Shown: positions 10,327-16,228 of the stretch, piece after piece
Layout: every line of letters begins with the position of its first letter
Numbering within the stretch: position 1 is the first letter of the stretch
NCBI GenBank assembly: GCA_934539295.1
Contig: CAKTCN010000047.1
Coordinates: 1 to 18,550, forward strand
Source of the DNA: an uncultured Allosphingosinicella sp.
GTDB taxonomy: Bacteria > Pseudomonadota > Alphaproteobacteria > Sphingomonadales > Sphingomonadaceae
Direction of reading: 5' to 3'
Length of the DNA stretch: 18,550 bases
Made by a program: the position numbers and the translations under genes
The notes under the pieces: generated by a model
What the model was told of the DNA's origin: nothing
The model's database searches: none
Seen by the model: the letters and a program-made list of their open reading frames with translations, nothing else

Positions 10327-11465
10327 GTGAAGAGGGCCTTCATGGCAGGAGCGATAGGCACTGGCGGCTTTCCGCTCAATATCCTGATCTTGTCGGCTGG
10401 GGTGGATCGTGCGGCATAGAAACGGGCGATGAGGTCCGCATCCAGCCGGTAGAAACGTTCGAAGATGCGGAATCGCTCCTCCGGCCGTGCGGCGCGGAAC
10501 AGCATCTTGTCGAGCATCCGATAGAAGCCTCGCTGCCGCCAGGTGCGGCGACTTTGGTGGGCGAGCAGGGTCTTGAGCGCCGGACCCGAATGATCCTGCG
10601 CTTCCGCGATCAGCAATGCCGTTCGCACCGCATCGGGCAGCGAATAGCCGGTGGTCGGGTGGAACAAGCCTCCGCGTACGCCGATCGACGGCAGGTCGCC
10701 CGGCACGATCTTGCCGCCCATCACGACCGGAAGGGCACCCACTTCCTCGCGCACGATCGCCTCGACCGACCAGCCGCGCGCCGCCGCATAGTCGGCGATG
10801 CGTCCGCGCAAGGCGTCGGCGTCGGTTTCGGGCGCATCCTGATAGTAAGTGTCCTCGACGAAGACCGTGCGCGCATCGAACGGCAGCAGATAGACGAAAC
10901 GATAGCCGCCAATCTGTTCAACGGTCGCGTCCATCACCATCGGACGCTCCAGCCCGTGCGGGGCGGCAAGTTGCAGCTCCTGGCCAAGGAAGCTCTGCCA
11001 GCCGCAGCTCAGCTCCGAGATATCGCTCTGCCCGCGCGCATCGATCACCGCCATGGCGGTCACGCTCTCGCCCGACGCGAGCTCCACCCGATCCGGTCCG
11101 GCCGACATTATGGCGCAGCCCGTAGCCACCTTTACGCGCTCACGCAGAACGCAATCGAATCGGTCGGATGTGATCGAATTGTACCAGCCGCCCAGACTGC
11201 GTCGGTGGGCGGGGAAGGCGACATCGTAGCCGCTCCAGCGATGCGCCACGAGCGGTGACACCAGTTCCAGCCCTTCCGGGGACAGGTCGCTGTCGAAGAA
11301 GGACCATATGTGATTGCCGCCGATCCGCTCGCCGGCCTCCACGAGCAGCACGTCGATATCCGGCCGCGCGCGCGCGAGGGCAAGCGCCGCCAGGCCCCCG
11401 GCCAGGCCTCCGCCCAATATGGCAATGTCGCATGAGGTTCCGGCCACGCTTCCGCGCCTAGCCAC
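10323..11465 (-). CDS. crtY: Lycopene beta-cyclase (CrtY type)
   Basis: A 380-residue FAD-binding lycopene cyclase that forms the beta-ionone rings of beta-carotene. The N-terminal FAD motif CDIAILGGGLAGGLAALALA begins at residue 12; GERIGGNHIWSFF follows, with VFVEDTYYQD in the middle and TGYSLPDAV in the C-terminal half, all CrtY landmarks. The start is uncertain: GTG at 11465 overlaps the ampR stop by 8 nt, while GTG at 11447 would drop six residues and begin closer to the conserved motif. Neither has a strong Shine-Dalgarno, so coupling to ampR translation is plausible. First of the three carotenoid enzymes in the operon; with crtI and crtB it accounts for lycopene-to-beta-carotene chemistry but not hydroxylation. 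Confidence 0.94.
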   Translation of the reverse strand: MARRGSVAGTSCDIAILGGGLAGGLAALALARARPDIDVLLVEAGERIGGNHIWSFFDSDLSPEGLELVSPLVAHRWSGYDVAFPAHRRSLGGWYNSITSDRFDCVLRERVKVATGCAIMSAGPDRVELASGESVTAMAVIDARGQSDISELSCGWQSFLGQELQLAAPHGLERPMVMDATVEQIGGYRFVYLLPFDARTVFVEDTYYQDAPETDADALRGRIADYAAARGWSVEAIVREEVGALPVVMGGKIVPGDLPSIGVRGGLFHPTTGYSLPDAVRTALLIAEAQDHSGPALKTLLAHQSRRTWRQRGFYRMLDKMLFRAARPEERFRIFERFYRLDADLIARFYAARSTPADKIRILSGKPPVPIAPAMKALFT

Positions 11466-12345
11466 TTTCGGGCCGCTGATCGACCGCCGATTGCAGCCAT
11501 GACCGGAAAGCGGCCATCCCGGGCGTCTGCGCGCGCGACCGCAGCCGTGTGAGCCAATAGCTGCCGCCGTCCAGCATCACGTCGAACGGCTGCACCAGCC
11601 GCCCCGACGCCAGGTCGCCCGTGAACATGGCAGGCGCTAGCAGGGCAGTGCCGAGCCCGCTTGCCGCCGCCGCCGCCATGGCAGGCGAGGAATCGAACAT
11701 CGGTCCCCTGATCCGCGGCGCAGCCACCCCTGCCGCCATGAACCAGAGCGGCCATTCGTCGCTGCGATAGGAACGCAGCAGCGGTTGCCCGGCCAGATCG
11801 CTCGGCCGCTCCAGCAGCCGCGCCAGACCCGGTGCGCAGAGCGGGGTAAGCGGCGCTGCCATAAGCGGCTCCGCCTCTACGCCGTGCCAGGCTCCGTCGC
11901 CATAGCGGATGGCGAGGTCCAGCCCGTCGCCGGCCAGATCGACCCGGTTGTTGTTGGTGAGGATGCGAAGGTCGATTTGCGGATGCGCAGCCTCGAACGC
12001 CGCCAGGCGCGGCAACAGCCAGCCGGTGGCGAAGGTGCCGACCACGCCCACCGTCAGCACTTCGCTATACCCGCCCTCGAACCGCGCCAGCACGCCCCCG
12101 AGCCGATCGAACGCATCTGTCAGCGTGGGTGCAAGCGCGGCCCCTTCGTCAGTGAGCGCGAGGCCGCGTGGCAGGCGGCGGAACAGGCGCGCGCCCAGCC
12201 TTTCCTCCAGCGCCTTGATCTGATGGCTGATCGCCGCCTGGCTGACGCACAATTCCAGACCTGCACGCGTGAAACTCAGATGCCGCGCCGACGCCTCGAA
12301 CGCACGCAGCTGATTGAGCGGGAGGTGAGGGCGATCCATGCCCAT
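11458..12345 (-). CDS. ampR: LysR-type regulator of the AmpR group
   Basis: A 295-residue LysR-family protein with close likeness to AmpR regulators: PHLPLNQLRAFEASARHLSF at the N-terminus, the winged HTH at about 24-47 (CVSQAAISHQIKALEERLG), VVGTFATGWLLPRL, TNNNRVDLA, RYGDGAWHG, SYRSDEWPLWF and GSYWLTRLRSRAQTPGM. AmpR proteins sense cell-wall muropeptides and control a divergent beta-lactamase gene, exactly the arrangement here with the class A enzyme at 12438. ATG at 12345 (or ATG at 12339, two codons later) starts right beside a LysR-type dyad, suggesting autoregulation. Its 3' end overlaps crtY by 8 nt, so carotenoid genes may share its transcript. Confidence 0.92.
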   Translation of the reverse strand: MGMDRPHLPLNQLRAFEASARHLSFTRAGLELCVSQAAISHQIKALEERLGARLFRRLPRGLALTDEGAALAPTLTDAFDRLGGVLARFEGGYSEVLTVGVVGTFATGWLLPRLAAFEAAHPQIDLRILTNNNRVDLAGDGLDLAIRYGDGAWHGVEAEPLMAAPLTPLCAPGLARLLERPSDLAGQPLLRSYRSDEWPLWFMAAGVAAPRIRGPMFDSSPAMAAAAASGLGTALLAPAMFTGDLASGRLVQPFDVMLDGGSYWLTRLRSRAQTPGMAAFRSWLQSAVDQRPESG

Positions 12346-12347
12346 CC

Positions 12348-12362
12348 ATTAGCCTGGCTTAT
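12348..12362. promoter_or_regulatory. Candidate AmpR operator (LysR-type T-N11-A dyad)
   Basis: ATTAGCCTGGCTTAT is a near-perfect dyad, AT-n-AGCC-n-GGCT-n-AT, containing T(12349)-N11-A(12361). It lies in the 92-nt ampR-bla intergenic region. Its centre is about 65 nt upstream of a start inferred for bla, the usual place for a LysR recognition site, and it touches the ampR 5' end. Confidence 0.6.
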
Positions 12363-12384
12363 GCCAGATGCGAAACATCGTCGT

Positions 12385-12413
12385 TTGTCTGGGCGCCGGC
12401 ACACCCGCATTCT
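12385..12413 (+). promoter_or_regulatory. Candidate bla promoter
   Basis: TTGTCT (12385-12390) and CATTCT (12408-12413) are separated by 17 nt. The -10 element is poor, as expected for a promoter that needs an activator. It is consistent with AmpR bound at 12348-12362, but is a match by eye. Confidence 0.35.
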
Positions 12414-12437
12414 CCCCGCAGACAAGGGAGTGACGAG

Positions 12438-13313
12438 ATGCTGCAAAGACGCATGTTCATGAAGGGTGCTGCAGGCGTGGCGCTGATCGCCGCCGGTGCC
12501 GCACGGGCCGGGAAGCCGGAGAAGGATAATCTTGCTGTTGCCATCGCCGACATCGAACGGCGCAGCGGCGGGCGGCTGGGCGTCGCGGTGCACGACACCG
12601 GGACCGGCCGGCGCTTCGCTCACCGCGGCGACGAGCGGTTCGCCTTTTGCAGCACGTTCAAGTTCCTGCTCGCCGGCGCGATCCTCCACCGCGTGGACCT
12701 TCGCCGCGAGCGTCTCGAGCGTCGTCTGCCTGTCGCCGCATCGGACATCGTCAGCCATTCGCCGGTGACCGAAAAGCTGGTCGGCAAGACGGCTACGGTG
12801 GGGGAGCTCTGCGACGCCACCATGACCACCAGCGACAATGGCGCCGCCAATATCCTGGTGCGTGCGCTGGGCGGGCCCGACGATCTGGTCCGCTTCCTGC
12901 GGGCGATCGGCGACCGCGCTACACGCACCGAGCGGCTCGAGCCCGCGCTCAACAGCGCGATTCCGGGCGATCCGCGCGATACCACTACGCCGGGGGCCAT
13001 GGCAGGGAACCTGGACCGCCTGCTGCTCGGCCGCGTGCTGACCTCGGCGTCGCGCAAGCAACTGCTCGGGTGGATGATCGCCAACACGACCGGCGACACC
13101 CGCCTGCGCGCCGGGGTTCCGCGAGGCTGGATCGTCGGTGACAAAACTGGAGCTGGCGAGAACGGCACCGTCAACGATGTTGCCATCCTGCTGCCCCCGA
13201 CCCGCCCGCCGATCCTGATCGCCTGCTACCTGACCGAGACCAAGCTGCCGACCGCCGAGGCTCACAGGATCCATGCGGACGTAGCGAGGGCGGTAACGAA
13301 CGCGCTGGTCTAG
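12438..13313 (+). CDS. Class A beta-lactamase with Tat-type signal
   Basis: A 291-residue serine beta-lactamase that hydrolyses beta-lactam antibiotics in the periplasm. All class A motifs are present: S72-T-F-K75 (Ambler S70/K73), S132-D-N134 (SDN loop), E168-x-x-L-N172 in the omega loop, and K236-T-G. The leader has QRRMFMK followed by a hydrophobic stretch to about residue 24, a twin-arginine motif. A cysteine precedes the catalytic serine (Ambler 69), but Ambler 238 is Gly, so the disulfide of class A carbapenemases cannot form. ATG at 12438 has AAGGGAG 7 nt upstream. It is divergent from ampR, so likely AmpR-controlled, and runs on after 26 nt into a hydroxylase gene. The spectrum cannot be deduced. 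Confidence 0.95.
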   Translation: MLQRRMFMKGAAGVALIAAGAARAGKPEKDNLAVAIADIERRSGGRLGVAVHDTGTGRRFAHRGDERFAFCSTFKFLLAGAILHRVDLRRERLERRLPVAASDIVSHSPVTEKLVGKTATVGELCDATMTTSDNGAANILVRALGGPDDLVRFLRAIGDRATRTERLEPALNSAIPGDPRDTTTPGAMAGNLDRLLLGRVLTSASRKQLLGWMIANTTGDTRLRAGVPRGWIVGDKTGAGENGTVNDVAILLPPTRPPILIACYLTETKLPTAEAHRIHADVARAVTNALV

Positions 13314-13325
13314 GGCGCCAGGGCG

Positions 13326-13332
13326 AGGGGAG
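13326..13332 (+). promoter_or_regulatory. Ribosome-binding site supporting a TTG start
   Basis: AGGGGAG lies 7 nt before TTG at 13340. The first in-frame alternatives, GTG at 13382 and ATG at 13412, lack a comparable site and would remove part of the first membrane helix. Confidence 0.6.
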
Positions 13333-13339
13333 AGGGCTT

Positions 13340-14095
13340 TTGGCATTCCATGTCCCGTGGCCCGGCCTTACAGTCGCCCTCGTGACCGCGCTCCTCCTCT
13401 CGGCCCTTGCGATGACCTTGATCGTCGGCATCCGCTACCTGATCGTCAGCGGTGCCTTCGCCTGGGCGACCGACCGCCGCCATCCCGGCCTTTATGCGAA
13501 GTTGGGGCCGCAGATGCGCCGCGAGGTAGCGTGGAGTCTCGCCTCTGCCGCCATCTACGGCATCCCGGCCGGCATCCTTGCCTGGGGCTGGCAGGAACAT
13601 GGCTGGACACGCGTCTATACGGACCTATCCGCTTACCCGCTCTGGTGGCTTCCCGCGTCGGTGCTCATCTACCTGTTGGTGCACGACACCTGGTTCTACT
13701 GGACGCACCGGTGGATGCACCGCCCGCGCCTCTTCAAGGTCGCACATGCCGTCCACCATGCCAGCCGCCCGCCGACTGCCTGGGCGGCGATGAGCTTCCA
13801 CCCGTGGGAAGCGCTCACGGGCGCGGTGGTGATCCCCGCGCTCGTCCTGCTGGTGCCGATTCACTATGGCGCGCTGGGCGTCGTGCTGACCATCATGACC
13901 GTGATGGGCGTCACCAATCATATGGGATGGGAGCTGTTCCCCCGCTGGATGGTCGAAGGCCGCGCCGGCCGCTGGCTGATCACGGCCAGCCATCATCAGC
14001 GACATCACACGCATTACCGCTGCAATTACGGCCTATATTTCCGCTTCTGGGATCGGCTGTGCGGCACCGATCAGGGCCTCGGCACCTTTCGTTGA
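13340..14095 (+). CDS. Sterol desaturase / fatty acid hydroxylase family membrane protein
   Basis: A 251-residue member of the membrane di-iron hydroxylase superfamily. It has helices near residues 12-38, 64-84, 101-119 and 160-190 and the His boxes H123-RWM-H127, H136-AV-H139-H140 and H218-H219-QR-H222-H223, which bind the two irons. Such enzymes use oxygen to hydroxylate or desaturate lipids; the substrate here is unknown. It is longer than typical CrtZ carotenoid hydroxylases (about 160-180 residues), so the crt neighbours do not prove a carotenoid role. The TTG start at 13340 is backed by AGGGGAG. It lies 26 nt after bla with no terminator between, so both may share an AmpR-controlled transcript, and 26 nt before dinB. 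Confidence 0.85.
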   Translation: MAFHVPWPGLTVALVTALLLSALAMTLIVGIRYLIVSGAFAWATDRRHPGLYAKLGPQMRREVAWSLASAAIYGIPAGILAWGWQEHGWTRVYTDLSAYPLWWLPASVLIYLLVHDTWFYWTHRWMHRPRLFKVAHAVHHASRPPTAWAAMSFHPWEALTGAVVIPALVLLVPIHYGALGVVLTIMTVMGVTNHMGWELFPRWMVEGRAGRWLITASHHQRHHTHYRCNYGLYFRFWDRLCGTDQGLGTFR

Positions 14096-14112
14096 CGCCC
14101 GCGCCGCGCTAA

Positions 14113-14127
14113 GAACAGGTCGTGAAC
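14113..14127 (-). promoter_or_regulatory. Candidate LexA (SOS) box at the dinB start
   Basis: GAAC-N7-GAAC, which on the minus strand reads GTTC-N7-GTTC, is the direct-repeat operator described for alphaproteobacterial LexA. All eight specified bases match. It covers the dinB GTG (14122-14124), so bound LexA would block initiation or early elongation. Confidence 0.6.
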
Positions 14128-15213
14128 GAAGCGCCTGAGTCCCCGCTGCGCAAGATCATCCATATCGACATGGATGCCTTTTACGCGAGCGTCGAACAGC
14201 GCGACAATCCGGAGCTTCGCGGCCTGCCGGTCGCTGTCGGCGGCGGGGTGCGCGGGGTGGTCGCAGCCGCATCCTACGAGGCCCGCAAGTTCGGGGTGCG
14301 CTCGGCCATGCCCTCGGTGACCGCCAGGCGGCGCTGCCCCGAACTGGTCTTCGTGAAGCCGCGTTTCGACGCCTACCGTGCCGTGTCGCAACAGATCCGC
14401 GCCATCTTCCTCGACTATACGCCGCATGTGGAGCCATTGAGCCTCGACGAGGCCTATCTAGACGTGACCGACGATTTGAAGGGCATCGGCATCGCGACGG
14501 TTATCGCCGAGCAGATCCGCGCGCGCATCCTGGAGACGACCAGCCTCACCGCGTCGGCTGGCGTGTCCTACAACAAGTTCCTGGCCAAGCTCGCGTCCGA
14601 CCAGAACAAGCCGAATGGCATCTGTGTGGTCACCCCGCGGCGCGGCCCCGCCTTTGTCGCCGCGCTGCCGGTGAAGCGCTTCCACGGCGTAGGGCCAAAG
14701 ACGGCCGAGAAAATGGCGCGGCTCGGCATCGAGACCGGGGCCGACCTGCGCGGCAAGAGCATGGAATTCCTCGCCCGCCATTTCGGCAGCTCGGCCCTCT
14801 ATTATTACGACCTCGCCCGCGGCATCTGCTACCGCCAGGTCCGCGCCAACCGCATCCGCAAGTCGCTGGGTGCCGAAGACACGTTCATGGAGGACCTGTC
14901 GGACGAAGCCGCGCTGGTGGAGCAGCTCGACCGGATCAGCCGCACCGTATGGGACCGACTGGAGGGCAGGGGCATTTACGGCCGCACTGTGAATCTCAAG
15001 GTCAAATATAACGATTTCCGCATCATCACCCGCGCCCGCAGCCTCGACCGCCCGGTGCGCGGGCGCGAGGAGTTCCTGGAGATCGGCTGCGCTTTGCTGC
15101 GCGGCGTGATGCCGGCGGAACGGCCGATCCGGCTGCTGGGGCTGACGCTGTCGGGCCTGTGCGAGCCGGAGGAGGAGGATGGCGACGGGGTGGAACTGGC
15201 GCTGCCCCTTTGA
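14122..15213 (+). CDS. dinB: DNA polymerase IV (Y family)
   Basis: A 363-residue translesion polymerase that extends damaged or misaligned primer ends with low fidelity. The N-terminal HIDMDAFYASVE (14-25) carries metal ligand D16 and the steric-gate residue Y21; SLDEAYLDVT supplies D109 and E110, completing the active site. SAGVSYNKFLAKLASDQNKP and the helix-hairpin-helix GVGPKTAEKM follow, then the little-finger domain. The last six residues, ELALPL, resemble the beta-clamp-binding tail. GTG at 14122 is chosen because the conserved domain begins about ten codons later. A GAAC-N7-GAAC box covers this codon, suggesting SOS control. It is followed by a palindromic repeat and ung. Confidence 0.96.
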   Translation: MNEAPESPLRKIIHIDMDAFYASVEQRDNPELRGLPVAVGGGVRGVVAAASYEARKFGVRSAMPSVTARRRCPELVFVKPRFDAYRAVSQQIRAIFLDYTPHVEPLSLDEAYLDVTDDLKGIGIATVIAEQIRARILETTSLTASAGVSYNKFLAKLASDQNKPNGICVVTPRRGPAFVAALPVKRFHGVGPKTAEKMARLGIETGADLRGKSMEFLARHFGSSALYYYDLARGICYRQVRANRIRKSLGAEDTFMEDLSDEAALVEQLDRISRTVWDRLEGRGIYGRTVNLKVKYNDFRIITRARSLDRPVRGREEFLEIGCALLRGVMPAERPIRLLGLTLSGLCEPEEEDGDGVELALPL

Positions 15214-15219
15214 CAGCTA

Positions 15220-15308
15220 CTCCGTCATTGCGAGGAGCGTAGCGACGAAGCAATCCAGACTGCATCAAGTCAGCACTGGATTGCTTCGCTTCGCTCGCAA
15301 TGACGGAG
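15220..15308. repeat. Dispersed palindromic repeat element between dinB and ung
   Basis: The outer arms CTCCGTCATTGCGAG (15220-15234) and its exact complement (15294-15308) enclose inner arms CGAAGCAATCCAG (15246-15258) and CTGGATTGCTTCG (15276-15288), with a 17-nt loop and unequal internal spacers (11 and 5 nt). The arm sequence is one I recognise as a widespread intergenic palindrome in alphaproteobacteria and some other bacteria. It has no coding capacity and would be carried along or mobilised in trans; I see no target-site duplication. Confidence 0.8.
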
Positions 15309-15348
15309 TGTGGTTGACCCGGGCAGCACCCTTGCCCATCACCGCCCC

Positions 15349-16038
15349 ATGCCCGACATCAAGCTGCACCCGAGCTGGCGCGAACCGCTGCAGGACGAGT
15401 TCGCCCAGCCCTATATGCATGCCCTGCGCACCTTCCTCGCCGCTGAGCGCGACGCCGGCAAGCGCATCTTCCCGCGCCCGTCGCACTGGTTCAGCGCGCT
15501 CGACCTCACCCCGCTGGACCACGTCCGCGTCGTGATCCTCGGCCAGGACCCCTATCATGGCGAGGGGCAGGCGCATGGGCTGTGCTTCTCGGTTCAGCCG
15601 GGGGTGCGCACGCCGCCGAGCCTCGTCAACATCTACAAGGAAATGGAGGCGGACCTCGGCATCCCGCGCGCGCGCCACGGCTTTCTCGAACATTGGGCGC
15701 GGCAGGGGGTGCTGCTGCTGAACGCGGTGCTGACCGTGGAGATGGGCAAGGCCGCCGCGCATCAGGGGCGCGGGTGGGAGCGCTTCACCGATGCGGTGAT
15801 CCGCCTCGTCAACGCGCGGGCCGAACCGGTCGTGTTCATCCTCTGGGGCAATCACGCACAGAAGAAGGCGAGCTTCGTCGACGCCGCCCGCCATCTCGTG
15901 CTGAAATCGCCGCACCCGTCGCCCTTGTCGGCGCATAACGGATTCTTCGGCAGCCGGCCTTTTTCGCAGGCCAATGCGTTCCTGAAGGCGCGCGGGCGCA
16001 AGCCGATCGACTGGCAGCTGCCGGCCGTCGCCGGATAA
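15349..16038 (+). CDS. ung: Uracil-DNA glycosylase (family 1)
   Basis: A 229-residue Ung that removes uracil from DNA, starting base excision repair. [18 protein letters not shown] begins at residue 65 with catalytic Asp D67, and [11 protein letters not shown] begins at H189, the second catalytic residue. [19 protein letters not shown] is the usual central motif. ATG at 15349 is chosen because [10 protein letters not shown] is the family-like N-terminus; an in-frame GTG at 15310 is only one base past the palindromic repeat and would add 13 unrelated residues. No clear Shine-Dalgarno precedes the ATG. It lies on the same strand as dinB, separated by the repeat. Confidence 0.96.
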   Translation: MPDIKLHPSWREPLQDEFAQPYMHALRTFLAAERDAGKRIFPRPSHWFSALDLTPLDHVRVVILGQDPYHGEGQAHGLCFSVQPGVRTPPSLVNIYKEMEADLGIPRARHGFLEHWARQGVLLLNAVLTVEMGKAAAHQGRGWERFTDAVIRLVNARAEPVVFILWGNHAQKKASFVDAARHLVLKSPHPSPLSAHNGFFGSRPFSQANAFLKARGRKPIDWQLPAVAG

Positions 16039-16067
16039 AAAAGGGGCCGGTCCGAGGACCAGCCCTT
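16037..16067 (-). terminator. Intrinsic terminator facing the minus strand (also a stem after ung)
   Basis: On the minus strand AAGGGCTGGTC-CTCG-GACCGGCCCCTT forms a stable stem of nine contiguous pairs plus two beyond a one-base bulge, and runs into six T residues (A at 16037-16042 on the plus strand). In the plus direction a T-run follows only after 7 nt (16074-16077), so the element is better suited to minus-strand transcription, though it may also end ung mRNA. Confidence 0.7.
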
Positions 16068-16107
16068 GAGAAGTTTTAGGAGAGGATGCCTGAAAGGCAC
16101 GCACTTG

Positions 16108-16140
16108 TTCGCACTTGCACAATCGTTGTGCAAGTGCGAA
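16108..16140. repeat. Perfect 15-bp inverted repeat upstream of the LysR gene
   Basis: TTCGCACTTGCACAA, loop TCG, and its exact complement. The word CACTTG recurs nearby at 16102-16107, 16112-16117, 16152-16157 and 16158-16163, and TTGCA-N5-TGCAA occurs at about 16156-16170. Besides the RNA hairpin reading, this could be a protein-binding region for the downstream regulator. Confidence 0.8.
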
Positions 16141-16228
16141 GGCGGGCGTGACACTTGCACTTGTTGCAATCAGGTGACGGCTGCGTCATGTTGAGCCCAA
16201 GGCTCGCAAGCAGCCGAAAGAGGGTAGG

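Larger units (their letters stand above)
16037..16140 (-). ncRNA. Candidate small RNA with an anti-Shine-Dalgarno stretch
   Basis: Read on the minus strand, the segment has the layout of a trans-acting bacterial sRNA: a 15-bp 5' hairpin (plus 16108-16140), a small GCCT-TTC-AGGC hairpin (plus 16088-16098), an unpaired CCTCTCCT (plus 16078-16085) complementary to Shine-Dalgarno sequences, then an intrinsic terminator with six Ts. No minus-strand gene lies upstream to explain that terminator. I could not find a convincing -10 element ahead of 16140, and I did not recognise a named family, so this is a structural inference. Confidence 0.4.

Noticed and set aside
12438..13313. Calling the lactamase a carbapenemase because of the CSTFK motif
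   Set aside because: The Cys69-Cys238 disulfide of class A carbapenemases is impossible; Ambler 238 is Gly in KTGAGE.
12276..13346. A 356-residue minus-strand open frame covering bla
   Set aside because: It is antisense to a complete class A beta-lactamase, overlaps the ampR 5' end and has no recognisable domain.
13340..14095. Naming the hydroxylase crtZ
   Set aside because: It is about 80 residues too long and its His-box spacing is that of the general sterol desaturase family.
16101..16170. CRISPR-like array suggested by repeated CACTTG words
   Set aside because: Repeats are only 6-9 nt, differ in orientation and have no regular spacers or cas genes.
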